This document shows positions 16,230-25,872 of a stretch of DNA of 64,000 nt, in pieces. The notes under the pieces were generated by a model that saw only the letters and a program-made list of their open reading frames with translations, did not search any database and had not been told where the DNA came from. Each line of letters opens with the position of its first letter. The first letter of the stretch is position 1. The position numbers and the translations under genes were made by a program. Origin of the DNA: Cohaesibacter haloalkalitolerans (GTDB lineage: Bacteria > Pseudomonadota > Alphaproteobacteria > Rhizobiales > Cohaesibacteraceae); the NCBI RefSeq assembly GCF_003574655.1, contig NZ_QNUM01000001.1:434001-498000 (forward strand). The letters are read 5' to 3'.

Positions 16230-17561
16230 CTATTCGTCTTCTTCCATTTCGTCGTTGGAGCCGTCGCCGACAAGATTGGAAAGGCGCATTCTTTCCAGTG
16301 CTGCCAGCTCGGCTTCCAGTTTTTCCCGTTCGACCTTGCGCAGGCGTTCGGATTCGGACTTCAGCTGACCGCAGGCGGCATAGATGTCACGACCACGCGG
16401 CGTGCGGACCGGTGAGGCGTAGCCAGCGCGGTTGATGAAATCGGCAAATTCCTCGATCTGGTCCCAGTCGGAGCATTCATAGTTGCTGCCCGGCCACGGG
16501 TTGAACGGAATGAGGTTGATCTTGGCTGGAATGCCGCGCAGCAGCTTGACCAGATTGCGGGCGTCCTCAATGGAGTCGTTGACACCCTTCAGCATCACAT
16601 ATTCAAAGGTGATGCGCTTGGCGTTGGACACCCCGGGATAGGTGCGGCACGCTTCCAGCAGCTCCTTGAGGTTCCATTTCTTGTTGATCGGCACGATCTC
16701 GTCGCGCAGTTCGTCATTGGTGGCGTGCAGCGAAATGGCCAACATGCAGCCGACTTCCTCACCGGCGCGCCTGATATTGGGCACATGACCGGAGGTCGAC
16801 AGGGTAATGCGGCGCTTGGAGATGGACAGTCCCTCACCGTCGGCCATGATCAGCATCGCGGCCTTGACGGCATCGTAGTTGAAGAGCGGTTCACCCATGC
16901 CCATCATCACCACGTTGGAGACGAACCGGCCCATCTTGGGAACGATGGCGCCGGTTTCGGGTTCCCGTTCCGGGAAGTCGTTGAGCATTTCGCGGGCCAC
17001 CCGCAGCTGGGCGACAATTTCCTCGGCGGTGAGGTTGCGCACCAGCTTCTGGGTGCCGGTGTGGCAGAAGGTGCAGTTGAGCGTGCAGCCGACCTGAGAG
17101 GAGACGCAAAGCGTGCCGCGGTTCTCGTCGGGAATATAGACGGTTTCCACTTCGACCGGACGACCGGCGCCACGCGGCGGGAAGCGCAGCAGCCATTTGC
17201 GCGTGCCATCCACCGAGATCTGCTCGGCTACCAGCTCGGGATGGGTGATCGTGTAGACGAAATCCATCTTGGCGCGCAGATCTTTGGAGACGTTGGTCAT
17301 CTGGTCAAAGGACGTTGCTCCGCGCACATAGATCCAGTGCCAGAGCTGGGCGACACGCATGCGGATCTGTTTATCGGCAACCCCGATGCGGCGCATGGCT
17401 TCGCCAAGCTCGGCGCGGTCCATGCCCACCAGGTTCATCTTGTCCGGATCGAGCGCAGGCCAGCTGTAGGAATGGCTGGTGGCGATCGCGGCGGTTTCTG
17501 CCAAGGTGGTGCCTGGAACAGTGGCTTCCGGTGTGGTTTCAACGGCTGACAGGTTGGTCAT
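16230..17561 (-). CDS. rlmN: Dual-specificity rRNA/tRNA methyltransferase RlmN
   Basis: A 443-residue radical-SAM enzyme that methylates C2 of A2503 in 23S rRNA and A37 in tRNAs. Seen: the cluster motif CTLNCTFC with Cys at about residues 159, 163 and 166; [31 protein letters not shown]; and the C-terminal [13 protein letters not shown] with the methyl-carrying Cys. The tail (last 45 residues) is a charged coiled extension ending in acidic residues. The ATG at 17561 is preferred; an in-frame start at 17615 would add 18 basic residues. It lies downstream of the ialB-type gene on the same strand, an order common in Hyphomicrobiales, but a terminator separates the two. Confidence 0.96.
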   Translation of the reverse strand: MTNLSAVETTPEATVPGTTLAETAAIATSHSYSWPALDPDKMNLVGMDRAELGEAMRRIGVADKQIRMRVAQLWHWIYVRGATSFDQMTNVSKDLRAKMDFVYTITHPELVAEQISVDGTRKWLLRFPPRGAGRPVEVETVYIPDENRGTLCVSSQVGCTLNCTFCHTGTQKLVRNLTAEEIVAQLRVAREMLNDFPEREPETGAIVPKMGRFVSNVVMMGMGEPLFNYDAVKAAMLIMADGEGLSISKRRITLSTSGHVPNIRRAGEEVGCMLAISLHATNDELRDEIVPINKKWNLKELLEACRTYPGVSNAKRITFEYVMLKGVNDSIEDARNLVKLLRGIPAKINLIPFNPWPGSNYECSDWDQIEEFADFINRAGYASPVRTPRGRDIYAACGQLKSESERLRKVEREKLEAELAALERMRLSNLVGDGSNDEMEEDE

Positions 17562-17808
17562 GTTGGCTTTTATCCGCAGGTCCTTGCTGCGGCTCCTCTT
17601 TTCAAGGCCGATCACTGCCGCTTTCCGACGTTCCCATTCGCTGGGGTGCTGTTGTCGGTGGGTGGGCGTGATCCTTCAAGGCTGCCATTCCGGAACGCCA
17701 AACCAGTATGAGGGTGTGGCCTGATCCTTGCCCTTTTGCCAACACTCTGTTGGCCATCAGGGGGCAGTCCGTTCGAATTCTGGGCGAATTCGCGGGTGTA
17801 TAAAGCAA

Positions 17809-17833
17809 AAAAGCGGCTTTGTCAGCCGCTTTT
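17809..17833 (-). terminator. Terminator downstream of the ialB-type gene
   Basis: A perfect 10-bp stem (AAAAGCGGCT with AGCCGCTTTT) around a five-base loop, with a T-rich tail on the minus strand, 25 bases past the stop at 17858. Confidence 0.85.
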
Positions 17834-17857
17834 GTTGGTTTTCTTAGCTGTTTTTGC

Positions 17858-18370
17858 TTACTGGCACTCGGCCAGAGCCTTCTGCGTTGCGGCCGTGATC
17901 CCGGAAAGAGAATAGGTGTCGACGGTCACAGTGCCGCGAGAAGAGGTGCCCTTGATGACCATGCTGGCGCCGCGCCGCATGGCATTGACCAGACGCGCTT
18001 CTTCAGCCGCATTCTCAAGCCATGCCCCATCTCCCGAGGTGTAAAGGGAGAAGGTGTCGGAGCCGACCTGAATGGTGGTCTTGGACCCTTCCTTGTAAGG
18101 ATAGCCGGTGATCACGTTGACTTCCTCGCGAACACCTTCGCGCGGACGCGTGGTGACGAAGAAATAAACGGGGTCGCGGTTCACATTCTTTGGCTCCATG
18201 TCTTTGGGCTGGCTGACCGCAAAGCACATCTTGCCGCGTTGAGGATCATTGAAAACATAAGCACCCCAATCCTTGAATTGTTCGACGCGAGTGGCCGCGC
18301 CCTGAGCATGTGCTGCAGTGGCGGAAAGTGCGAGAAGGGTGGCTGCTCCGAGGATTTTTACGCTTTTCAT
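17858..18370 (-). CDS. Invasion-associated locus B (IalB) family protein
   Basis: A 170-residue exported protein of the IalB family, named after a Bartonella factor for erythrocyte invasion but widespread in free-living alphaproteobacteria, where the role is unclear. The signal peptide MKSVKILGAATLLALSATA ends in AHA (residue about 22). The mature domain shows the family pattern FKDWGAYVFNDPQRGKMCFA, then FFVTTRPREGVREEV, and the C-terminal GTSSRGTVTVDTYSLSG with two Cys spaced at the ends. ATG 18370 has AGGT upstream and starts the signal peptide; the frame is open to 18424 without features. Confidence 0.88.
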   Translation of the reverse strand: MKSVKILGAATLLALSATAAHAQGAATRVEQFKDWGAYVFNDPQRGKMCFAVSQPKDMEPKNVNRDPVYFFVTTRPREGVREEVNVITGYPYKEGSKTTIQVGSDTFSLYTSGDGAWLENAAEEARLVNAMRRGASMVIKGTSSRGTVTVDTYSLSGITAATQKALAECQ

Positions 18371-18651
18371 CTCTACCTGTCGCTTTCGACTGGATGCCAA
18401 CAGGAGCCACAGGCTCCAATTCATTCATTTAACATTTACCAAAGTCAGGGTTACCAAACCGTGAAGCTGCAGCAATTTTTGACTTTTTTTCAAATCGGCT
18501 GCAATTCCTGATCATGATTCCCAGAATCTGATGGGTTGACGTGCAAGATTCAATGCAAATGCGGCAAGAGATGGGCACTGCCTTGTCTTCATTCGGCTTT
18601 CGGTCCTGCCGACGCCATCAAAGTTCCGTTATACGCCCCCTGCCGCATCTT

Positions 18652-19194
18652 TCAACCCTTGAGGCCGTCCGGAATGTCGCCCCGGAACTTCGGCTGGCCG
18701 TGTTGATGGACCTTCAGTTCCCTGGGACCTCCGGCGCGAACCGGCCGGTCGGTAAAGCCTCCCATGGACTGGACACGATCATACATGATGATGGCCCCCG
18801 CCGTTGCCACATTCAGGCAGAAGCGGGTCGGGATCTTGACGATGAACTCACACTTGTCCTGCATCGACTGGGTCAGATTGCCTCTTTCCGGCCCAAGAAT
18901 ATAGGCGGCTTTGGTCGGATGCCTGAATGAGGGCAGATCGACCGCATCATCGGTCAGCTCGACGCCGACCAGCCGGCAATCCTTCGGCAGGATCAGATCC
19001 TCTTCACTGGCCCAGGGGTAATAGGGCAGATGATCGCCGCTGTTGGAGGTGTCCGTACCGGGCTTGGCGAAGGTTCGCTCTGCCGCAATCGTGAAAAAGA
19101 AGCTGGCGCCAAAGGCATGTGCCGTGCGCAGCAGATTTCCGAAATTGCCCTCTTTGGATAGCCCCTGTACGCCCACTGCGAAATATCCGCGCAT
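18652..19194 (-). CDS. SpoU/TrmH-family RNA 2'-O-methyltransferase
   Basis: A 180-residue SPOUT-fold methyltransferase. Family motifs seen: GNFGNLLRTAHAFGA (motif 1, residues about 16-30, with the RNA-binding Asn/Arg), YILGPERGNLTQ (motif 2) and FCLNVATAGAIIMYDR (motif 3). Motif 3 forms the knotted SAM site, usually N-SLNVSVAAGI; here NVATAGAI. Target RNA (tRNA or rRNA) is not determinable. The ATG at 19194 has AGGA five bases upstream; a longer open frame begins at 19239. Monocistronic. Confidence 0.87.
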   Translation of the reverse strand: MRGYFAVGVQGLSKEGNFGNLLRTAHAFGASFFFTIAAERTFAKPGTDTSNSGDHLPYYPWASEEDLILPKDCRLVGVELTDDAVDLPSFRHPTKAAYILGPERGNLTQSMQDKCEFIVKIPTRFCLNVATAGAIIMYDRVQSMGGFTDRPVRAGGPRELKVHQHGQPKFRGDIPDGLKG

Positions 19195-19554
19195 CTCGTT
19201 CCTGTCTTCCGATCTGTTTTCTGAAATCCTGGTCCGCAAGAGCCGGTCGATCTTTCATGCGAGCGGGCCCGGTACGGATGCGCTGTTCTAGACCAGATTT
19301 GCTTCAAAGGGAACCATGTGGGGCAAGAGGGGGGAAATTCCGGCCGGTGGGCTAGACAAAAGCGCAATCGTGAAATTTTGGGTTGAAGAAATGGTATTTG
19401 AAATCCTGCTGTCCCGGGCAATCGTTTTGCGCCCGCGCGGGTGCGCTGACCTGCTCCGTTCTCTCCTTTCGTCTCATTGTCGGGTTTTGCGCCTTTGTGA
19501 TGGCGCTTTGCCATGGTAGGGCTTGAGCGTGGTTGAACAAACGGGGAGCCGAGC
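19195..19554. other. Divergent intergenic region
   Basis: This 360-base interval separates the SpoU-type gene (minus) from the oxidoreductase (plus). It contains no convincing gene or hairpin; it should hold both promoters. Confidence 0.6.
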
Positions 19555-20529
19555 ATGCGGGCGATACTTTGCGATGCCTTTGAAGGCGTCGACAATCTGA
19601 AACTGGTCGAGCTGGACAAACCATCTGTCGGGCCGGGCGAGGTTCTGATCCGGGTCAAGGCGGCAGCGCTCAATTTCTTCGACACGCTGCTTCTGCATGA
19701 CAAATACCAGTTCACGCCAGATCTGCCCTTCTCGCCTGCCGGTGAGATTTCCGGCATCATCGAAGAGGTTGGTGAGGATGTCGACTCTTCCCGGGTCGGG
19801 GAGAAGGCGCTGAGCTATCTTCGCTGGGGTGGTGCCCGCGACTATGTCGTAGTTCCTGCTGATGACGCCATCACCATGCCCGATCCGCTCGGTTTCGAGG
19901 AAGCGGCCGGTCTGATGATCACCTATGGCACAACCATTTACGGGCTGCGGAGCCGGGCGCGGATGCAGCCGGGCGAGACGCTGGCGGTGCTCGGGGCTGC
20001 TGGTGGTGTCGGCTTGGCTGCGGTGGAGATCGGCAAGCTGATGGGCGCGCGGGTCATTGCCTGTGCCTCGTCGGACGAAAAGCTGCAGCTTTGTGCCGCC
20101 CACGGGGCTGATGATCTGATCAATTACAAGACCATGGACCTCAAGGAAACGCTGAAGGACATGACCCATGGCCACGGAGCCGATGTGGTTTATGATCCGG
20201 TCGGTGGCGATTTGTCGGAGGAGGCCCTGAGGGCGACAGACTGGTACGGTCGCTTCCTTGTTGTCGGCTTTGCCTCGGGCACCATTCCGAAAATGCCGCT
20301 CAATCTCGTCATGCTCAAGGGCGTGGATGTGCTCGGGGTCTTCTGGGGTGAGGCGATCCGGCGGGAACCGGCAGATCATGGCGAAAACATGAAGCTGATC
20401 ATGTCGTGGGTGGCTGAGCGCAAGCTCAAACCCCATGTGGGCCGGTGCTATCCGTTGGAGGAAACGCCCGACGCGATCCGGGCGATTGCCAACAGGGAGG
20501 CAAAGGGCAAGGTAGTCATCACCCTGTAG
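19555..20529 (+). CDS. NADPH:quinone oxidoreductase family protein
   Basis: A 324-residue zinc-free medium-chain dehydrogenase/reductase. The N-terminal GroES-like domain is followed by the Rossmann motif LGAAGGVGLAAVEIGKLMGA at about residues 144-163 and by DVVYDPVGGD, typical of quinone oxidoreductase/crotonyl reductase relatives. The structural and catalytic zinc Cys/His are absent. Likely an NADPH-dependent enone or quinone reductase; the substrate is not known. The SD GGGGAG is six bases from the ATG. Monocistronic and convergent with the DUF1232 gene. Confidence 0.9.
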   Translation: MRAILCDAFEGVDNLKLVELDKPSVGPGEVLIRVKAAALNFFDTLLLHDKYQFTPDLPFSPAGEISGIIEEVGEDVDSSRVGEKALSYLRWGGARDYVVVPADDAITMPDPLGFEEAAGLMITYGTTIYGLRSRARMQPGETLAVLGAAGGVGLAAVEIGKLMGARVIACASSDEKLQLCAAHGADDLINYKTMDLKETLKDMTHGHGADVVYDPVGGDLSEEALRATDWYGRFLVVGFASGTIPKMPLNLVMLKGVDVLGVFWGEAIRREPADHGENMKLIMSWVAERKLKPHVGRCYPLEETPDAIRAIANREAKGKVVITL

Positions 20530-20603
20530 TCAGGGCTTGGGCGATGCCTGATGGCGGACCTATGCCCGCCACGGCTTGATGATCCGGGCACGGGGGTTTT
20601 TAT

Positions 20604-21029
20604 CTATCGTTCAACATGGACGTCATGCTCCGCCATGGCCTGTTTGGCGCGCAGGCGATGGGTGTCGGTGATGTTGCTATGCACGGTCTTGATGACATAG
20701 GTGAGCAGGGCAATGTCGTCGGCAAAGCCGAGGCCGAAGATCATGTCGGGGATGGCATCTAATGGCAGCACGAAGTAGGCCAGCGCCCCGATCAGCGTCA
20801 GGCGGACCTTGACCGGTGTTTGCGGATCAAACGCACAATAATAGGCGGCCACAACATCTTCGATGATCGGCACCTGTCGCGCAGCCTTGCGCACGACCGA
20901 CCAGAATTTCTTGCGCACATTGGCTGCCTTCCTGGCCATGGACGAGTCGCGATGGCCCTGTTCATCCTCGGCCGCCTTCTCGGGTGGCAGCAGCTCGATG
21001 TCATCTTCGGAATAATGTTTGTGTGCCAT
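20604..21029 (-). CDS. DUF1232 (YkvA-family) membrane protein
   Basis: A 141-residue protein with the DUF1232 core: KVRLTLIGALAYFVLPLDAI then PDMIFGLGFADDIALLTYVI, where PLDAIPD is the family signature and lies between two hydrophobic segments (residues about 75-120). The N-terminal half is polar and contains acidic and basic stretches. Function unknown. ATG 21029 is taken as start because it opens the polar domain and has GGGGA upstream; the frame is open further without features. Confidence 0.8.
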   Translation of the reverse strand: MAHKHYSEDDIELLPPEKAAEDEQGHRDSSMARKAANVRKKFWSVVRKAARQVPIIEDVVAAYYCAFDPQTPVKVRLTLIGALAYFVLPLDAIPDMIFGLGFADDIALLTYVIKTVHSNITDTHRLRAKQAMAEHDVHVER

Positions 21030-21175
21030 GCTTCGGTCCCCGCAAAATCCTGCTCCCATTCGATATGGGGAATTGTCATGGCAAACACAAGCGGTGCGGT
21101 GGAAAGGCTGGATAGCGATACAGCGCCAAGGTTCGATTTTGGCACCTGTTTGCGCTTGATCGAGGCCAGACACAC

Positions 21176-21206
21176 AAAAGGGGACCGCCTGAGACGGTCC
21201 CCTTTT
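21176..21206. terminator. Perfect 12-bp hairpin terminator
   Basis: AAAAGGGGACCG pairs exactly with CGGTCCCCTTTT around a 7-base loop. It lies 123 bases past the stop of the FIVDYV-repeat gene and between it and the DUF1232 gene on the minus strand; either orientation has only four T. Confidence 0.75.
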
Positions 21207-21328
21207 GACTGGAATGAGCCTGTAAGGATGAGGTCACCTACAGAATCATCTTCCGGGTATTTCACCACCTCTTCCCACTGGCCTTGGGCCGTTCGGGAAG
21301 GGGCAAGATGCCGAAGGCCTGATGGCCA

Positions 21329-21721
21329 TTAGCCGGCAGTGACATAGTCGACGATGAAGGTGCTGTTGTCGTCAGCAGGAACGCCGAGTTTCAGGTTGAC
21401 CTTTTCCTTGGAAACAGGAGCCTTTACGCCAGCTTTCTGGGAATTGACGACATAGTCGACGATGAAGGTGCTGGAGTCATCAGCGGAAGTGCCGAGCGCG
21501 ACCTTGCTGACTTTGCCCCGTTCGGTGCTGACGGGAGCATTTGCGCCAGCCTTCTGGGAAGACGTGACGTAGTCGACAATGAACAGGCCGTTGTGATCAG
21601 CTGGCAAGATCTTGGACTGCGAGAAATCTGCGCCTGCAAAAGCGCTGGAAAGAGGTGCGGCTACAGCAACGCCTGCGACAACTGCTGCCAATACTGCTGA
21701 TTTTACATAACCGTTTTGCAT
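21329..21721 (-). CDS. Secreted protein with triplicated FIVDYV motif
   Basis: A 130-residue protein of no family I recognise. A signal peptide (hydrophobic stretch AVLAAVVAGVAVAAP) probably ends after AFA at residue 29. The mature chain repeats FIVDYV at residues 47-52, 86-91 and 122-127; the first two copies continue with SQKAG-x2-APVS-x-E and end in ADD, giving units of 39 and 36 residues; the last unit is cut short by the C-terminus. The repeat is imperfect at the DNA level, so it is old. Start: ATG 21721 with AAGGA eight bases upstream; the longer open frame to 21772 runs into AT-rich promoter sequence. No Cys in the mature part. Likely periplasmic or extracellular. Confidence 0.75.
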   Translation of the reverse strand: MQNGYVKSAVLAAVVAGVAVAAPLSSAFAGADFSQSKILPADHNGLFIVDYVTSSQKAGANAPVSTERGKVSKVALGTSADDSSTFIVDYVVNSQKAGVKAPVSKEKVNLKLGVPADDNSTFIVDYVTAG

Positions 21722-22133
21722 TGTTTTTATCCTTTTCTTAATTTGAAATGCCAATATTTGAAAAATGGACATTTCGTTGCAAGTTTGCTATTGTGTTTGG
21801 TCTTGACTTTCTCTTGTTGATTGATATTTGGTGATTGAATACTTTTCTTCAAGCACATTAACAATTTGTAATGATTGTTTTTATTTTTGCTGTGCTCTTG
21901 AATATTCGCTTGGCTGTTCCCAAGGCGGCCGATGGCATGGCCAGATCTTTCAACACGGGGTAGGTTCTGCGCGCGGTCGGGACAAACAAAAAGCCCGAAG
22001 CGGCTGCTCCGGGCTTTGTTTGTTTCAGCGGCGGCTGATCCAGATGGCCACGAACTGGTATGGTCAAGCGCGTGAATGTTGCTTTGATGCCTATCCCTGT
22101 CCGATAGCCATGCGCAGCGTTTGGTTTGCGCTG
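21722..22133. other. AT-rich promoter region and purH 3' region
   Basis: A 412-base interval. The part from 21722 to about 21910 is far more AT-rich than the surroundings and must hold the promoter of the FIVDYV-repeat gene. The rest carries the purH terminator. No gene is visible. Confidence 0.6.
21983..22024 (-). terminator. Terminator downstream of purH
   Basis: AAAGCCCG pairs with CGGGCTTT, and the outer ACAAAC/GTTTGT continue the stem with two unpaired A. It lies about 110 bases past the purH stop at 22134 and has a T-rich minus-strand tail. Confidence 0.8.
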
Positions 22134-23747
22134 TCAGTGGCGGAAGTGGCGCATGCCGGTCATGACCATGGCAAGGCCTGCTTCGTCGGCGGCATCGATC
22201 ACGTCCTGATCGCGCATCGAGCCGCCCGGCTGGATCACTGCGGTTGCTCCCGCTTCGGCTGCGGCCAGAAGGCCGTCGGCAAACGGGAAGAAGGCATCGG
22301 AAGCGACAACGCAGCCCTTGGTCAGCGGCTCGGAAAGACCGGCAGCCTCGGCGGCGTCTTCGGCCTTGCGGGCAGCGATGCGGGCGGAATCGACACGGCT
22401 CATCTGGCCTGCACCGACGCCGACGGTTGCGCCGTCCTTGACATAGACGATGGCGTTTGACTTGACATGCTTGCAGACGCGGAAGGCAAACTTGAGGTCG
22501 GCCATTTCCTGTTCGGTCGGCTGGCGTTTGGTGGCAACCTTGAGATCAAGGTCATCGACATTGCCGTTGTCACGGTCCTGAACCAGCAGGCCACCGGAAA
22601 CGGACTTGACGGTGACGCCTTCCTCGCGCGGGTTGGCAAGGCCGCCGGTGAGCAGCAGGCGCAGGTTCTTCTTCTTGGCAACCAGCTCCTTGGCGCCTTC
22701 GGTGGCGTCCGGAGCGATGATCACTTCGGTGAAGATCTTGGTGATTTCCTCTGCGGCTTCCTCGTCAAGGGTGCCGTTCAGGGCGACGATGCCGCCGAAA
22801 GCGGAAACCGGGTCGCAGGCCAGAGCCTTTTCATAGGCTTCCTTGAGGGAAGCGCCGATCGCTACGCCGCACGGGTTGGCATGCTTGATGATGGCGACGG
22901 CCGGGGAAATGGCCGGATCGAACTCACACACCAGCTCGAAGGCGGCGTCGGTGTCGTTGATGTTGTTGTAGGACAGCTGCTTGCCCTGCACCTGGGTTGC
23001 GGTGGCAACGCCGGGGCGGGAAGAGGCGGTCTTGTAGAACCCGGCTTTCTGGTGCGGGTTTTCGCCATAGCGCATCACTTCGGCGAGCTCGCCACCAAAG
23101 GCGCGGAAGGTCGGAGATTCGATTGCCAGCTCCTTGGCGAACCAGCCCGAAATGGCTGCGTCATAGGCGGCGGTGCGGGCATAGGCCTTGGCGGCAAATT
23201 TCTTGCGGGCGTCATAGGTGATGCCACCCTTCTCGTCGATCAGCGCAAGGATTTCGGCATAGTCGGCCGGGTCGACCAGCGTGGTGACGAAAGCGTGGTT
23301 CTTGGCCGCGGCACGGATCATGGCCGGGCCGCCGATGTCGATATTCTCGACAGTGGTGGCATAGTCGGCGCCTTTGAGGATGGTTTCCTCGAACGGATAG
23401 AGGTTGACCACCAGCAGGTCGATTTCCGGAATGCCATGTTCCTTCATCGCGGCGCTGTGGGCCTCGACGGAGCGGGCACCGAGCAGGCCGCCATGAACGC
23501 GGGGGTGCAGGGTCTTGACGCGGCCATCCATGATTTCCGGAAATTCGGTCACTTCGGAAATGTCCTTCACCGGAATGCCTGCGTCGGCAATGGCCTTGCA
23601 AGTGCCGCCGGTGGAGACAAGCTCGACACCCTTTGCGGCGAGGGCCTTGGCAAAATCGACAATGCCGGTTTTATCGGAAACGGAGATGAGAGCGCGCTTG
23701 ACGGAAACAACTTCCGGCGCGGTAACGGAAAGTGGAGCTACGGACAT
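22134..23747 (-). CDS. purH: Bifunctional AICAR transformylase/IMP cyclohydrolase
   Basis: A 537-residue bifunctional enzyme for the last two steps of IMP synthesis. The N-terminal MGS-like cyclohydrolase domain (residues about 15-200) shows [43 protein letters not shown] and NLYPFEE; the transformylase domain shows [10 protein letters not shown], the catalytic KHANPCGVA and the C-terminal [11 protein letters not shown], then [12 protein letters not shown] and GMRHFRH. Length is normal. The start has CAGGA upstream. It follows the heparinase-like gene on the same strand with 162 bases between, an order shared with other Hyphomicrobiales (rsmB, heparinase-like, purH). Confidence 0.97.
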   Translation of the reverse strand: MSVAPLSVTAPEVVSVKRALISVSDKTGIVDFAKALAAKGVELVSTGGTCKAIADAGIPVKDISEVTEFPEIMDGRVKTLHPRVHGGLLGARSVEAHSAAMKEHGIPEIDLLVVNLYPFEETILKGADYATTVENIDIGGPAMIRAAAKNHAFVTTLVDPADYAEILALIDEKGGITYDARKKFAAKAYARTAAYDAAISGWFAKELAIESPTFRAFGGELAEVMRYGENPHQKAGFYKTASSRPGVATATQVQGKQLSYNNINDTDAAFELVCEFDPAISPAVAIIKHANPCGVAIGASLKEAYEKALACDPVSAFGGIVALNGTLDEEAAEEITKIFTEVIIAPDATEGAKELVAKKKNLRLLLTGGLANPREEGVTVKSVSGGLLVQDRDNGNVDDLDLKVATKRQPTEQEMADLKFAFRVCKHVKSNAIVYVKDGATVGVGAGQMSRVDSARIAARKAEDAAEAAGLSEPLTKGCVVASDAFFPFADGLLAAAEAGATAVIQPGGSMRDQDVIDAADEAGLAMVMTGMRHFRH

Positions 23748-23909
23748 CGGTCATCCTGCTGCGTTTGATAGGGGAAAAATTTCGCCCCTCCGATAGCACG
23801 AATTGGCGGGGAGGGAAACAACCCATTTAGCACAAATCGGCAACAATGTGTTGCTACTTTGGCATCAATTGGTCTGAGCTCGTTTTGAGCGACGGCTCCG
23901 TGTCGGGGG

Positions 23910-25598
23910 CTAGCGGGTCGCCTTGGTGACCCGTTCGAAGAACCAGTTGACGGTCGGCACATGGCTGGCGTGGCCATAGATGACCAGCTGGCTGGTCTTG
24001 CGGATGCCGTGAATGTCGGAAAGATAGACGCTTTCCTCTATGTAAGGATCCACTTCCTGGGAAATGAACTTCCAGATCTCGCCATTGTTGAGACCCAGAT
24101 AGACACAATCCCGGTCATCGGAGAATTCCAGCTCGACGGATGGATGCAGGTGGAAGCGGATGGCGAAGCTGTCCTTGGCGCGGGTGATGCCCTTGCCGAT
24201 GGCTTCCATCTCGTCGCGCCCGTCGAGACGGCGGCCGTCGATGGCCAGCCATATCTGGCGGTTGTGGCGGATGCCGAATTCGGGACCATAGGCGTCATGG
24301 CTGGCGCGGATGGTTTCCTGTCCGCGATCCAGAAAGCGCTCATAGCGGGTTCTGGTTTCCGGACAGATCAGCGGGCGTCCTTCCAGATCGAAGCGCTTGG
24401 GTGCGATCTTACAGGTGGAATGATCCTGAATGACCAGCGTTGAATGGGCCGCCGTGCTGCGGGCAAGCTCGCGCCAGCCTTCATGCTGGGGGGCGGGTGT
24501 GCCGCAATTGACCACCATAGGCGCGGTTCCGGAACTCATTTCGAATGACAGGGTTCCTGCGTGGGCGGTGGCCGACTGTTCCGGTGGCGGGGTGTCGCCG
24601 GTGTCCATGATCAGCACCGACTGGCCCGCTTCCATGCGCTGGTAGCCCGAGAAGGAAGCATCGGAGACCGGCGCGCCACGGGTGTCGTCATAGGCCAGGA
24701 TGGTGGCAAGGGAATCGGCGGGCGTTGCGCCGGTGCCGTTGAAATGGGCGAAGCTGCCATTGGGGTGGCGGAAGAAGCGCAGCATCGGCATCATGCGCTC
24801 GATGGCCAGATTCATTCCTTCCGGTGGCACCATGTCGCGGGACAGGAAGGTCTGGCGCAGGGGCAGCAGTTCCAGCAGGATGGAAATGATGGCCAGCGGA
24901 TTGCGCGAGACGTGGCCGCCGTCGGGCAGGATCTGGTCATTGAGTTCCTTGACCAGCCGCCGCGACACCGAGCGGGCAAGTCGCTCCTTGCCGGCAAAGC
25001 AGAGCCAACCGGCCAGTTCGGCGATGATCAGTTGCAGCCGGTCCATGTTGTCGGGCATGCCCGAATAGGAGGCACGCAGGAAGCGGACCTGCAGATAAAG
25101 CGCCCGCAGGAAGGCCCGGTAAAAATCGTGATCGGCATCCTGAAGGATCAGCGGTGAATTGTTGAGCCAGGCCAGAACGCGGCTTGAGACAACCGGTATG
25201 GACCAGGCTTCCTGATCGAGCTTGCCGGAATTCCTGATCCAGTCTTCCACCAGCGTGCGGGCGTTGGAGCGGGTCATCGACGCATTGGAGGCGCGCAAGT
25301 GGCGCAGCCAGCGAAAGCCGTGCAGCTCACGGGCCCACTCGCGGCTCGGAGCCGGGTGCAGAAAAGGTGAACGGGTACCGCAGTTTTCCACCTGACCGGC
25401 AAAGATGAACAGGCCAGCGTAGATGTCTTCGGCGACTGTCGGGTCGGAGGTTCTCAGATCCTGCGGCGCGATCAGCAGGCGGTCGGGACAGCGCGGGACA
25501 TAGCGCGTGTTGCAGGCTGGCCGTCTCACAGGGAGGCGCTTGCACTGGCGTAGCAGCGCCGCCAGGGAGATTCGCAATTTTTGCCAGTTTTGAGACAC
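23910..25598 (-). CDS. Heparinase II/III-like protein
   Basis: A 562-residue protein with an alpha-helical toroid in the N-terminal half and a heparinase II/III C-terminal beta-sandwich in the second half (MVVNCGTPAPQHEGWRELAR, STAAHSTLVI). In Hyphomicrobiales this gene is conserved between rsmB and purH; it is probably a polysaccharide lyase-like enzyme acting on a cell-envelope polymer, but no substrate is known. No clear signal peptide is seen, which is unusual for a lyase. The start is GTG 25598, without a strong SD. It is separated from rsmB upstream by 274 bases and so may have its own promoter. Confidence 0.85.
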   Translation of the reverse strand: MSQNWQKLRISLAALLRQCKRLPVRRPACNTRYVPRCPDRLLIAPQDLRTSDPTVAEDIYAGLFIFAGQVENCGTRSPFLHPAPSREWARELHGFRWLRHLRASNASMTRSNARTLVEDWIRNSGKLDQEAWSIPVVSSRVLAWLNNSPLILQDADHDFYRAFLRALYLQVRFLRASYSGMPDNMDRLQLIIAELAGWLCFAGKERLARSVSRRLVKELNDQILPDGGHVSRNPLAIISILLELLPLRQTFLSRDMVPPEGMNLAIERMMPMLRFFRHPNGSFAHFNGTGATPADSLATILAYDDTRGAPVSDASFSGYQRMEAGQSVLIMDTGDTPPPEQSATAHAGTLSFEMSSGTAPMVVNCGTPAPQHEGWRELARSTAAHSTLVIQDHSTCKIAPKRFDLEGRPLICPETRTRYERFLDRGQETIRASHDAYGPEFGIRHNRQIWLAIDGRRLDGRDEMEAIGKGITRAKDSFAIRFHLHPSVELEFSDDRDCVYLGLNNGEIWKFISQEVDPYIEESVYLSDIHGIRKTSQLVIYGHASHVPTVNWFFERVTKATR

Positions 25599-25872
25599 GC
25601 AATAGTCGTCCGTCTTCTGTCAGTCTTCGACGCCTTGCCGTGCCGAGGACCCATATCTGTCTGGATTGATCCCGCGCCGCGCCGCCAGAAAGGCAGGACG
25701 GCTGCGCTTCATCCGCTTCAGGAAAAAATCGAGTGTGCTTGCATCCGGCAATGGCGAATCATCGAATGGAAGCGCTTTCCGGTCATCGATTGGTTACGAT
25801 TTTATCAAGCTATGGTTAACAAGGTCTATCCGAGACCCTCTGGCCATTGCTTTTTGCAAGAAAGGGTGGGGC

